A stretch of DNA of 64,000 bases from UMGS1889 sp900556055. GTDB lineage: Bacteria > Bacillota > Clostridia > Oscillospirales > Ruminococcaceae. Below, piece after piece: positions 39,653 through 48,383 of this stretch. Below the pieces are notes generated by a model that saw only the letters and a list, made by a program, of their open reading frames with translations, made no database searches and was not told the origin of the DNA. Each line of letters begins with the position of its first letter. Position 1 is the stretch's first letter. Location: contig CABQEV010000010.1 of assembly GCA_902463265.1 (NCBI GenBank), positions 12,354 through 76,353 on the forward strand, in the 5' to 3' direction. The position numbers were made by a program, and so were the translations under genes.

Positions 39653-42600
39653 ATGTCAGTATTTCGTATCTATGTCGAAAAGAAGCCTGATTTTGCTGTT
39701 GAAGCCAAGTCATGCCTGAACGACATCAAGACCGCCCTCAGGATCGAAGGCATCGAAAGCGTCAGACTTCTCAACAGATATGACGCAGAAAAGCTTTCCG
39801 AGGAGGATTTCAGACTTGCTATACCAACAGTCTTTTCCGAACCTGCGGTCGATAAAATTTATTCCAAGCTTCCCGAATTATCCGACGGCGAGCGTGTATT
39901 TGCTGTTGAATATCTCCCGGGTCAGTTCGATCAGCGTGCGGATTCCTGTTCGCAGTGTATCCAGATCCTGACTCAGGGCGAACGCTGCACTGTAAGAAAC
40001 GCAAGAGTATACATTATAAAGGGCAATGTTTCCGACGAGGACTTTGCAAGGATCAAATCATACATAATCAACCCGGTTGAGAGCCGTGAAGCATCTCTTG
40101 CAGAGGCTGATACGCTTGCGGTAAACTATAACATTCCCGAATCCGTTGCAACTCTCGTAAACTTCACAAAGCTCACAGAATCCGAACTTTCCGATTTTAT
40201 CGACAAATTCGGCCTTGCTATGGATCTTGATGACATCAAGTTCTGCCAGAGCTATTTTGCTAACATGGAAAAGCGTGATCCTACGATCACCGAGATCAGA
40301 ATGATAGATACATACTGGTCAGACCACTGCCGTCACACCACATTCTCGACAATTATCGACCATGCGGATTTCAGTGCGGATTACATTGAAAAAACATACA
40401 AAGACTATATCAATATCAGAAATGAAATGGGCAGAAGCGATAAGCCCGTAACTCTGATGGATATTGCAACACTTGCTGCAAAGAAGCTGAAAAAAGACGG
40501 CGTTCTAAAGGATCTCGATGAGTCCGAAGAGATCAATGCATGCTCCGTAAAGATCAAGGTAGATGTTGACGGCGAACTTCAGGACTGGCTGCTGATGTTC
40601 AAGAACGAAACTCATAACCATCCTACTGAGATCGAGCCTTTCGGCGGTGCTGCAACCTGTCTCGGCGGTGCTATAAGAGATCCTCTTTCGGGACGATCAT
40701 ATGTATACCAGGCAATGCGTGTAACAGGCGCTGCAAACCCACTCGTTCCTGTTGAGGATACCATCAAGGGCAAACTCCCGCAGAGAAAGATCACAGTAGG
40801 TGCTGCAAACGGATACAGTTCTTACGGCAACCAGATCGGTCTTGCAACAGGTCATGTAGCTGAGGTTTATCACCCGGGATATGTTGCAAAGAGACTTGAG
40901 ATCGGTGCTGTTGTAGGTGCTGCTCCCGCTGAAAATGTTGTAAGAGAAGTTCCTAAGCCCGGCGATATAATCATTCTTCTCGGCGGACGTACAGGACGTG
41001 ACGGCTGCGGCGGTGCAACAGGTTCTTCCAAATCACACACAATGGCATCTCTCGAACACTGCGGTGCAGAAGTTCAGAAAGGTAATGCCCCCGAAGAAAG
41101 AAAGCTTCAGAGATTGTTCAGAAATCCCGAAGTAACAAAGATGATTAAGCGCTGCAACGATTTCGGCGCAGGCGGTGTTTCCGTTGCTATCGGTGAGCTT
41201 ACTGACGGCCTTGTGATCAATCTTAACAAGGTTCCGAAGAAATATGACGGTCTGGACGGCACAGAGCTGGCTATCTCCGAATCTCAGGAACGTATGGCTG
41301 TTGTTGTTGCTCCCGAAAATGCAGAAAAGTTCATAGCTGAGGCAGCAAAGGAAAACCTTGAAGCTACTATCGTTGCTGTTGCTTCCGAAGAACCCAGACT
41401 TAAGATGGAATGGAACGGAAAGGTCATTGTTGATCTCTCAAGAGAATTCCTTAACTCAAACGGTGCTGAAAAGCATACCGATGTTGTTGTTCAGATGCCC
41501 GCTACATCACAGCTCAAATCCTACAATGACACTGAGGACAGCTGGTATACACTGATGTCCAACCTTAACGTATGCTCACAGAAGGGACTTGTTGAACGTT
41601 TCGACTCAACAATCGGCGCAGGAACTGTTCTTATGCCGTATGCAGGAAAATATCAGCTTACGCCTACTCAGGCAATGGCTGCAAAGCTCCCTGTTCTTAA
41701 AGGTGAAACAACTACCTGCTCTATCATGGGCTGGGGCTTTAATCCTTATGTATCCGAAAGAAGTCCTTATCACGGTGCTATCGCTGCTGTTATTGAATCA
41801 ATCGCAAAGGTTGTTGCAGCAGGCGGAAGCTACAAGAACTGCTGGCTGACATTCCAGGAATATTTTGAAAGAACACAGAACAATCCTTCCAGATGGGGCA
41901 AGCCTTTTGCTGCACTTCTCGGCGCATTCAGAGCTCAGCTTGAACTTGGCTGCGGAGCTATCGGCGGCAAGGATTCGATGTCAGGTACATTCGAGAACAT
42001 TGATGTTCCCGCAACTCTTGTTTCGTTCGCTGTTTCCACTGCTGATTCAAGCAAGATCATCTCAGGCGAATTCAAAAAGGCAGGCAACAAGGTCATCCTT
42101 ATCACTCCTGAATACGATGAAAATAAGCTTCCCGTATTTGAGAGCATCAGAAACAATTTTGAAAAGGTCGAAAAGCTTATTGCTGAGGGCAAGGCTCTTT
42201 CCGTATGGGCTGTCGGATTCGGCGGCGTTGCTGAGGCTGTATGCAAGATGTCACTCGGAAACAAGATCGGTTTCCGCTTTGACAAGAAGCTTGATGACAG
42301 CAAGCTGTTCTACTCAAATTACGGTTCCTTCGTTATTGAGCTGGACGGCGATCCGTTTACAGTTGAGCAGGTCATCGGTGAAACGATCGACAGCTATGTT
42401 ATCGACAACCGTGATTATATCGTTGATATGGAGAAGATCCAGGCAGCTTGGGAAAACCGTCTTGAACCTGTATTCCCCTGCAATATAAATGTCGGCGAAA
42501 CAAAGGCAAAGACATTCACATACGAAAACAGAGAAAGACATACTTCTTCCATCAAGATCGCTAAGCCGAGAGTTCTTATCCCCGTATTCCCCGGTACAAA

Positions 42601-43360
42601 CTGTGAATACGATACAGCGCGTGTATTTGAACGTGCAGGAGCAGTTGCTGACGTAGCTGTTATCAAGAACCTCTCTGCATCCGCACTTGAGGACAGCATT
42701 GATTATGTTGAAAAGGCTATAAAGAACTCGCAGATCATTATGATCCCCGGCGGCTTCTCAGGAGGAGACGAGCCTGACGGATCCGGTAAGTTCATCACAG
42801 CATTCTTCCGCAATCCTAGGATCAAGGACGCTGTTCATGATCTTCTTGATAACCGTGACGGACTTATGCTCGGTATCTGCAACGGCTTCCAGGCTCTTAT
42901 TAAGCTGGGACTTGTCCCCTACGGCCGCATCGTTGAAATGACTGAAGATTCACCTACACTGACATTCAATACCATCGGCAGACACCAGTCCATGATGGTC
43001 AATACAAGAATATCTTCCGTAAAATCACCTTGGCTGGCAGGCTGTGAGGTCGGCGACATTCACAGAGTTGCTATTTCACATGGTGAGGGACGCTTCGTTG
43101 CATCTCCCGAGCTTATCGAAAAGCTTGCAGCAAACGGTCAGATCGCTACTCAGTACGTTGACATGAACGGCGAGCCTACACTTGACATCAGATTCAACCC
43201 CAACACCTCTATGGAGGCTATCGAAGGCATTACATCTCCCGACGGACGTGTTCTCGGAAAGATGGGACACTCCGAGCGTATCGGCATTGACGTATGCAAG
43301 AACGTTCCCGGTGAAAAGGATCAGAAGATCTTTGAAAGCGGCGTAAAATACTTCAGCTGA
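39653..43360 (+). CDS. purL: Phosphoribosylformylglycinamidine synthase, single-chain PurL
   Basis: Converts FGAR and glutamine to FGAM in purine synthesis. The 1235-aa chain fuses the PurS-like N-terminal region, the two AIRS-related synthetase domains (DTYWSDHCRHTTF, NETHNHPTEIEPFGGAATCLGG, GGKDSMSGT) and a C-terminal glutaminase (about 980-1235) with nucleophile motif GICNGFQ and the GHSER histidine. Start 39653 (MSVFRIYVEKK) has GGAG 10 nt upstream. No other purine genes are nearby and no purine riboswitch is visible in its short leader. Strong codon bias. Confidence 0.95.
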   Translation: MSVFRIYVEKKPDFAVEAKSCLNDIKTALRIEGIESVRLLNRYDAEKLSEEDFRLAIPTVFSEPAVDKIYSKLPELSDGERVFAVEYLPGQFDQRADSCSQCIQILTQGERCTVRNARVYIIKGNVSDEDFARIKSYIINPVESREASLAEADTLAVNYNIPESVATLVNFTKLTESELSDFIDKFGLAMDLDDIKFCQSYFANMEKRDPTITEIRMIDTYWSDHCRHTTFSTIIDHADFSADYIEKTYKDYINIRNEMGRSDKPVTLMDIATLAAKKLKKDGVLKDLDESEEINACSVKIKVDVDGELQDWLLMFKNETHNHPTEIEPFGGAATCLGGAIRDPLSGRSYVYQAMRVTGAANPLVPVEDTIKGKLPQRKITVGAANGYSSYGNQIGLATGHVAEVYHPGYVAKRLEIGAVVGAAPAENVVREVPKPGDIIILLGGRTGRDGCGGATGSSKSHTMASLEHCGAEVQKGNAPEERKLQRLFRNPEVTKMIKRCNDFGAGGVSVAIGELTDGLVINLNKVPKKYDGLDGTELAISESQERMAVVVAPENAEKFIAEAAKENLEATIVAVASEEPRLKMEWNGKVIVDLSREFLNSNGAEKHTDVVVQMPATSQLKSYNDTEDSWYTLMSNLNVCSQKGLVERFDSTIGAGTVLMPYAGKYQLTPTQAMAAKLPVLKGETTTCSIMGWGFNPYVSERSPYHGAIAAVIESIAKVVAAGGSYKNCWLTFQEYFERTQNNPSRWGKPFAALLGAFRAQLELGCGAIGGKDSMSGTFENIDVPATLVSFAVSTADSSKIISGEFKKAGNKVILITPEYDENKLPVFESIRNNFEKVEKLIAEGKALSVWAVGFGGVAEAVCKMSLGNKIGFRFDKKLDDSKLFYSNYGSFVIELDGDPFTVEQVIGETIDSYVIDNRDYIVDMEKIQAAWENRLEPVFPCNINVGETKAKTFTYENRERHTSSIKIAKPRVLIPVFPGTNCEYDTARVFERAGAVADVAVIKNLSASALEDSIDYVEKAIKNSQIIMIPGGFSGGDEPDGSGKFITAFFRNPRIKDAVHDLLDNRDGLMLGICNGFQALIKLGLVPYGRIVEMTEDSPTLTFNTIGRHQSMMVNTRISSVKSPWLAGCEVGDIHRVAISHGEGRFVASPELIEKLAANGQIATQYVDMNGEPTLDIRFNPNTSMEAIEGITSPDGRVLGKMGHSERIGIDVCKNVPGEKDQKIFESGVKYFS

Positions 43361-43378
43361 TAAAAACATCGCAAAAAA

Positions 43379-43416
43379 CCCGTGCATTTCCTTTTTGGAG
43401 ATGCACGGGCTTTTTC
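43379..43416 (+). terminator. Intrinsic terminator of purL
   Basis: CCCGTGCAT and ATGCACGGG form a 9-bp perfect stem with a 13-nt loop, then TTTTT, 18 bp after the purL stop. Confidence 0.92.
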
Positions 43417-43488
43417 TGTGTTTTTCTTCTGCGGAAGATATTATTGTTCCCCAAAAATAAACCTTGCCAAAATCACGCAGCATATTTA

Positions 43489-43599
43489 GGAAAAAACTGA
43501 ATAATGCGAAGCATTCGTTTCTCCGTTTTAAGCAACGCTCGAAAACACATCACTGAGAGGGTTGTGAAAAACGGCAGAAACGATTTATTCAGCGTTTCC
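43489..43599. mobile_element. 111-bp MITE-like palindromic element
   Basis: GGAAAAAACTGAATAA at the left and TTATTCAGCGTTTCC at the right are imperfect terminal inverted repeats. Inside, CGTTTCTCCGTTTT and AAAACGGCAGAAACG form a second nested inverted repeat, so the whole element folds as a long hairpin. TTA is present on both flanks (43486-43488; 43600-43602), a possible target duplication. It has no coding capacity and lies in the 280-bp gap between purL and the ABC permease gene, where nothing else but the purL terminator is seen. Confidence 0.65.
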
Positions 43600-43640
43600 T
43601 TAGTGTGGGGAGAATTGAAAAAGAAACTGATCTATCAATA

Positions 43641-44393
43641 TCAAAACTTCATTTTAGCGCCATATACCAGAACAGCTATAACAAGGACTGCTGCCGCCCA
43701 TATCAGAACTATACCTGTCTGTTCAAAGCAAGCTGAAGCTTCACCTGAAAATGCATATCTGGCTGCCTGAACAGAATGACAGAAAGGCAGAGCATTGCAT
43801 ATTTTTCCAAGAGTTCCGCCTATCGCTTCGACATCCATCCATATGCCTCCGAGCATTCCCGAAAAAGTTATTATCACAGATGAAACTCCGGGTGCGGCAT
43901 TATAATTCAGCAGTGCGCCGAACATCAGCCCGAATCCCACAAGCATAAGTACAGTCGGGATAGAAGAAACAATAAGCAGCAGTATCCCTTTCAGACTTAT
44001 CGAAAAATCCTGTCCTATCCCCATCAGAAGTCCGACAACTACTGTCAGAAGACACTGACAGAATGCAAGCAGAACAAGCGGCAGTATGTAGCCGATAATA
44101 TAATCCGAAGATCTCATAGGAGATGTGTAGATCCTAAGAAGAAATGCGTCCTTTCTGTCTCCCGAAACAAGCAGGCTCGTGAACAAGGTTATGAATGTAA
44201 ATCCGAAAACAATTATTCCCGGAACAAGCTTCGGCAGCTCAAACAGCGTCATTCCCGCCTGTGCGGGTATGCTGTTGTTTATGACCGTCATTATTACAAG
44301 CATTACGATAGGAAATCCCACGCAGAATATCCAGCTGAGAGGATCTCTGATTATTTCCTTGAAATTTCTTGATGCAAAAACCATGCATTTCAT
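43641..44393 (-). CDS. ABC-2 type transporter permease
   Basis: A 250-aa permease with six hydrophobic segments, typical of ABC-2 exporters (ASRNFKEIIRDPLSW at the N-terminus, RIYTSPMRSSDYIIGYILP, SGMLGGIWMDVEAI). It starts 1 bp after the ATPase gene and makes the export half of the same pump. Substrate unknown; drug, lipid or peptide export are typical. Confidence 0.87.
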   Translation of the reverse strand: MKCMVFASRNFKEIIRDPLSWIFCVGFPIVMLVIMTVINNSIPAQAGMTLFELPKLVPGIIVFGFTFITLFTSLLVSGDRKDAFLLRIYTSPMRSSDYIIGYILPLVLLAFCQCLLTVVVGLLMGIGQDFSISLKGILLLIVSSIPTVLMLVGFGLMFGALLNYNAAPGVSSVIITFSGMLGGIWMDVEAIGGTLGKICNALPFCHSVQAARYAFSGEASACFEQTGIVLIWAAAVLVIAVLVYGAKMKF

Positions 44394-44394
44394 A

Positions 44395-45120
44395 TTATGC
44401 CATTCCTCCCGATATTTTCAGAAACGCTTCTTCAAGACTGTTTTCGCCAGTGGATCTTTTCAGCTCATCAAGCGTTCCGTGTGCCTTCAGTTCTCCGTCC
44501 TTCATAACAGCGATCCGGTCCGCAAGATGTTCAGACTCTTCCAGATAGTGCGTTGTAATGATTATAGTCATTTTCCCTTTGAGCGACTCGATTATCGACC
44601 ACAGCTCACGTCTTGCCACAACATCAAGACCAAGCGTCGGTTCATCAAGGAAAAGTATCTTCGGATCGGTTATCAGTGCCATTGCAATGCTCAGACGTTT
44701 CTGCCAGCCGCCGGAAAGGCTTCCCGCCTTCTGATTTTTGATCTTTTCAAACGAAAAATCCCTGATGATCTTCTGAACATTTTCTTCCGCTCTTTCGCCT
44801 TTAATGCCATAAATTCCGCACATGAATTTCAGATTTTCAGCAACTGTCAGCTTTTTTGCAGCAGCATTTTCCTGCGGAGATATTCCGATCATTTTTTTGA
44901 CCTCTATAGGTTCGGAAACTATGCTTTTTCCGTAAACAAGCGCATCTCCTGAAGTTGGCTTTGCAAGGCAGGACAGCATCTTGACAGTCGTTGTTTTTCC
45001 GGCTCCGTTAAGTCCCAGAAGTGACAGCATTTCTCCGTCCTCAATATTCAGCGTCAGATCATTTACAGCTTTCAAAGACTTATATTTTTTGCATAGATTT
45101 TTTATCTCAATCGCATTCAT
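44395..45120 (-). CDS. ABC transporter ATP-binding protein
   Basis: A 241-aa ATPase with Walker A GLNGAGKTTT, signature SLSGGWQKR (W replaces the usual Q/M before QKR), Walker B ILFLDEPTLGLD and the switch histidine in TTHYLEE. The start 45120 has GGGAG 9 nt upstream and lies within the end of the regulator gene. With the permease it forms an ABC-2 exporter controlled by the adjacent regulator. Confidence 0.9.
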   Translation of the reverse strand: MNAIEIKNLCKKYKSLKAVNDLTLNIEDGEMLSLLGLNGAGKTTTVKMLSCLAKPTSGDALVYGKSIVSEPIEVKKMIGISPQENAAAKKLTVAENLKFMCGIYGIKGERAEENVQKIIRDFSFEKIKNQKAGSLSGGWQKRLSIAMALITDPKILFLDEPTLGLDVVARRELWSIIESLKGKMTIIITTHYLEESEHLADRIAVMKDGELKAHGTLDELKRSTGENSLEEAFLKISGGMA

Positions 45121-45580
45121 TGTCCGCATCTCCCGCCATTATATTTTCATCGGAAGCTTCCGAGTCTTTTATAGCTTTCGATATTGCCGATGTAAATTTC
45201 AGAACACCGTCCAGCTTGACCATTGCAAGTCCCTGATTAATATCGCCCAGTAAAAGCAGCTTATCGTTTTCCTTCAGCTCAAACACATCAAGCGCTTTAT
45301 CGGGCAGCTTTATACAGTGGTTTTTATCTATCTTGACAACTCCGAAAAGATACTTTCCCTTGGGGCTTTTCGAATGAAAAGGATCTTTAACAGAGCTTAC
45401 CATGTCATCTATCGTTACGCCGTAAAGATTTGCAAGCGCAATACAGCTGTCAATATCGGGAAGAGATTCGCCTGTTTCCCATTTTGCAACCGTCTGGCGT
45501 GATACATTAAGCCTTTCAGCAACATCTTCCTGCGTAAGTTTCGATGTCTTCCTGAGCCGTTTCAGATTTGTTGTATTCAT
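45107..45580 (-). CDS. XRE-family regulator with AbrB-like C-terminal segment
   Basis: A 157-aa protein. Residues 5-60 are a classic XRE helix-turn-helix (LTQEDVAERLNVSRQTVAKWETGESLPD). Residues 75-120 contain GVVKIDKNHCIKLPDKALDVFELKENDKLLLLGD, which resembles a SpoVT/AbrB swapped-hairpin fold. The C-terminus is acidic. It is first in the operon with the ABC exporter and probably controls it. The AbrB likeness is by eye only. Confidence 0.83.
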   Translation of the reverse strand: MNTTNLKRLRKTSKLTQEDVAERLNVSRQTVAKWETGESLPDIDSCIALANLYGVTIDDMVSSVKDPFHSKSPKGKYLFGVVKIDKNHCIKLPDKALDVFELKENDKLLLLGDINQGLAMVKLDGVLKFTSAISKAIKDSEASDENIMAGDADNECD

Positions 45581-45601
45581 TTAAGTATGTCCTTTCTTTG
45601 T

Positions 45602-45626
45602 TATAATAAAAACAATTAGAATTATG
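45602..45626 (-). repeat. Half copy of the 105-bp repeat family in the regulator leader
   Basis: On the minus strand CATAATTCTAATTGTTTTTATTATAA matches the right end of the full repeat copies (CATAATTCTAATGGTTTTATTATAA) with a single substitution and one extra T. The rest of the element is absent. It lies between the promoter and ribosome site of the regulator-ABC operon. Confidence 0.6.
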
Positions 45627-45631
45627 ATCCC

Positions 45632-45660
45632 ATTATATCATGGAATATCCTGTTGTTCAA
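45632..45660 (-). promoter_or_regulatory. Sigma-A promoter of the regulator-ABC exporter operon
   Basis: Minus strand TTGAAC (45660-45655), 17-bp spacer, TATAAT (45637-45632), 51 bp before the regulator ATG. Confidence 0.78.
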
Positions 45661-45698
45661 CCACCCGCTTTTGACACCCGATGTTAATTTGAGTTGAC

Positions 45699-45733
45699 AA
45701 AAAAATCAGTACCCCGAAAAACGGGATACTGAT
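45699..45733 (-). terminator. Intrinsic terminator of the M18 aminopeptidase gene
   Basis: Minus strand: ATCAGTATCCCG and CGGGGTACTGAT form a 12-bp stem (one G-U), TTTTT loop, then six T. Confidence 0.92.
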
Positions 45734-45759
45734 CCGATAGAGCATTTTATTTTTTAATA

Positions 45760-47163
45760 TTATTCAGCAAGAAATGCATAGAAAGCCTTGTATGTCATAT
45801 AAACATCGATCTTGGATACGATCTCAAAAGGCGCATGCATGCAGAGTACAGGCACTCCGACATCAATTACATCAACATTGAGATTAGCAATGTAAGCAGC
45901 AACAGTTCCGCCGCCGCCAAAATCTACCTTTCCAAGCTCGCCTGTCTGCCAGATGATCTCATTTTTATCCATAAGCGAACGTACTCTTCCTACGAATTCT
46001 GCGGATGCATCGGAGGTTCCGGACTTTCCTCTTGAACCCGTGAACTTTGTAACAACAACACCATAGTTCAGGAATGCCGCATTTCTCTTTTCGAGAACAT
46101 CGGGGAATGTCGGGTCAAATGCTGCATTTACGTCTGCGGACAGGCACTCGGAATGAGAAAGGACGGTTCTTCCGTCAGATCCCAGTGTCTCAGCAAGATC
46201 ATAAATAAAGTATTTCAGATAAGAGGAACGAAGTCCTGTATTTCCGTCGCTTCCCGTTTCTTCCTTGTCTGTAAGGATAACAACAGCTGTTTTTGTGACC
46301 TTCTTGCAGTCGAGAACAGCACTCAGTGCGGTGTATGCGCATACTCTGTCATCATGACCGTATGAGCCCACCATGCTTCTGTCAAATCCGATATCCTTTG
46401 CCTTGAAAGCAGGAACTGCTTCAAGCTCAGCGGAAAGGAAGTCTGCTTCTGTAATGCCGTACTTCTTATTGAGTATTGCAAGGATATTCAGCTTTACCTT
46501 TTCACTTACGCTGTCATCCTTGAACGGACGCGAACCTATAAGAATATTCAGTTCCTCGCCCTTCAGTCCCTCAGCAAGATTTCGCTTCATCTGATCCTGA
46601 GCAAGATGCGGCAGAAGATCAGTAACACAGAATACAGGGTCGCTTTCATCTTCACCGATATTTACAGTTACTTTGCTTCCATCGCTCAGAACGATAACGC
46701 CGTGAAGTGCCAGAGGAATAGTTCCCCACTGATACTTCTTTATTCCGCCGTAATAGTGTGTCTTGAAAAGTGCCATCTCATTATCTTCATAAAGCGGACA
46801 CTGTTTAAGGTCGAGTCTTGGCGAATCAATATGTGCAGCAGCGATGTGTACGCCGTTCTTTATTGGCTCAGAGCCGATAACAGCAAGCATTACTGCCTTC
46901 CCTCTGTTGTTCACATATACCTTGTCGCCCTTGGAAAGCTTCATACCCTTTTCAAACTTGACAAATCCAAGCTTTTCAGCATGCTTTACTGTATACTCGA
47001 CAGCTTCTCTCTCTGTTTTTGCAGCATTGAGGAAGTCCTTATAGCTTTCGCAGAAATCGTCGCATTTTGCAATAGTTTCATCGCTCAATGTCAGACCTGC
47101 ATTTTTCTTTTCGTAAAAAAGCTGTTCCTTGAGCTTTTCTGCATCGGAAGTTTTCTTTGCCAT
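45760..47163 (-). CDS. M18 family aminopeptidase
   Basis: A 467-aa metallo-aminopeptidase of the M18 (LAP4/ApeB-like) family, which forms tetrahedral dodecamers and removes N-terminal residues in the cytoplasm. Metal-ligand motifs are visible: AAHIDSPRLD, SYGHDDRVCA, the catalytic DKEETGS and a C-terminal VPVLCMHAPFE. Length and all motifs are normal. It is followed by a terminator. Confidence 0.94.
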   Translation of the reverse strand: MAKKTSDAEKLKEQLFYEKKNAGLTLSDETIAKCDDFCESYKDFLNAAKTEREAVEYTVKHAEKLGFVKFEKGMKLSKGDKVYVNNRGKAVMLAVIGSEPIKNGVHIAAAHIDSPRLDLKQCPLYEDNEMALFKTHYYGGIKKYQWGTIPLALHGVIVLSDGSKVTVNIGEDESDPVFCVTDLLPHLAQDQMKRNLAEGLKGEELNILIGSRPFKDDSVSEKVKLNILAILNKKYGITEADFLSAELEAVPAFKAKDIGFDRSMVGSYGHDDRVCAYTALSAVLDCKKVTKTAVVILTDKEETGSDGNTGLRSSYLKYFIYDLAETLGSDGRTVLSHSECLSADVNAAFDPTFPDVLEKRNAAFLNYGVVVTKFTGSRGKSGTSDASAEFVGRVRSLMDKNEIIWQTGELGKVDFGGGGTVAAYIANLNVDVIDVGVPVLCMHAPFEIVSKIDVYMTYKAFYAFLAE

Positions 47164-47209
47164 GATAGATCAATCCTTTCAGTATATGATAATCGCCCGA
47201 AAAAGGCGG

Positions 47210-47767
47210 TCAATACAAATAATTATACGCCTTGTAAGCACGCATTACCTTGTCAACATAATGCGCAGTCGCCGCTGACGGTATCGTGTCAAGATGTGTG
47301 CCGTTGCTGCTGTACTCCTTGTTTTCCAGCCAGTTATTGACATTTCCCCTGCCCGAATGATATGCAGCAAGTGCCGTTTCAAAATCGCCGTTGTATTCAT
47401 CAAGCAGAAGGCTTATCATAAATGTTCCGTATTCAATGTTATACCTCGGATCATACATATTGTCAAATGTTGTTTCCCTGTCATCGCTCATGCGGAATTT
47501 TACCCATTCATAGGCATCAGGCATAAGCTGCATCAATCCTCTTGCACCTACTTCCGATGTCGCATCGGGATGAAAGTTGCTTTCTGTTTTTATGACAGCA
47601 AAAATGAAATTGCCGTCAACATTATACTGCTCAGAATATTTTTCAATATCCGCGCGGTATGTTTCGGGATATATGAATTTTCTTGCCATATCAGGCAGCT
47701 TGACTATTCCGATTATAAGACCGGCAGCTATCAGAAATCCGATACATCTCTTAATAAGTTTGCTCAT
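47210..47767 (-). CDS. Lytic transglycosylase (SLT domain)
   Basis: A 185-aa membrane-anchored or secreted transglycosylase that cleaves peptidoglycan glycan strands. An N-terminal hydrophobic segment (residues 8-24) precedes a Slt catalytic domain with the catalytic glutamate in KTESNFHPDA, GARGLMQLMP and AAYHSGRGNV. It overlaps the coaE end by 17 bp; the conserved coaE-slt link is common in clostridia. Confidence 0.93.
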   Translation of the reverse strand: MSKLIKRCIGFLIAAGLIIGIVKLPDMARKFIYPETYRADIEKYSEQYNVDGNFIFAVIKTESNFHPDATSEVGARGLMQLMPDAYEWVKFRMSDDRETTFDNMYDPRYNIEYGTFMISLLLDEYNGDFETALAAYHSGRGNVNNWLENKEYSSNGTHLDTIPSAATAHYVDKVMRAYKAYNYLY

Positions 47768-48383
47768 TAAAATACTCCTTGATCTTATCGGAGACCTCTT
47801 TCGCCTTTTCGATAAGCACAGGTACAGTTTTGTTGTTTATAATGATATAATCGGATCTGTTCTGGAAAAATGTCTCAGTATGCTGAGATGAAAAACGCTT
47901 TCTTGCCTGCTCTTCGGTTATGCCGTCTCTTTCCGTTATGCGTTTCAGACGCGATGCTTCATCTGCAGTCACGCTTATGATAAGATCGCAGAAATCATCG
48001 GCACGGCTCTCAAAAAGCGTCGGAGCATCAAGAAGAACGAGCTTTTTTCCCTCCTGCGCCATTTTTTTCAGATTTTCGACTATTTCATATGTAATGTACG
48101 GGTACGCGATAGCATTGAGCTTTGCAAGCTGATCTTCATGCGAAAAAACAATATCTCCGAGAAGATGCCTGTTTAGCGTACCGTCCTCATTGAGTATGAC
48201 TCTGCCGAAGCATTCGACATAATCATTAAGGCACGGCGACCCCTTTTCAGTGACCTGACGTGCGATCTGATCGCAGTTTATCACTGAAAAGCCGTTTTCC
48301 TCGAATACCTTGCATACAGTAGTTTTTCCGGCGCCGCTCTGACCTGTCAGACCGACTATATGGATATCGGAAGTATCAATCAC
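47751..48383 (-). CDS. coaE: Dephospho-CoA kinase
   Basis: Last step of coenzyme A synthesis. The 210-aa protein has P-loop GQSGAGKTTV, the CoA-domain INCDQIAR, LDAPTLFE and the lid region with RISQRDG-like RITERDGIT. It starts in the sua5 stop codon (4-bp overlap) and runs into the transglycosylase gene. Confidence 0.94.
   Translation of the reverse strand: MIDTSDIHIVGLTGQSGAGKTTVCKVFEENGFSVINCDQIARQVTEKGSPCLNDYVECFGRVILNEDGTLNRHLLGDIVFSHEDQLAKLNAIAYPYITYEIVENLKKMAQEGKKLVLLDAPTLFESRADDFCDLIISVTADEASRLKRITERDGITEEQARKRFSSQHTETFFQNRSDYIIINNKTVPVLIEKAKEVSDKIKEYFNEQTY

Noticed and set aside
43504..43770. Plus-strand open frame of 88 codons after purL
   Set aside because: It lies within the 111-bp palindromic element and runs antisense into the permease gene; no ribosome site or homology is visible.
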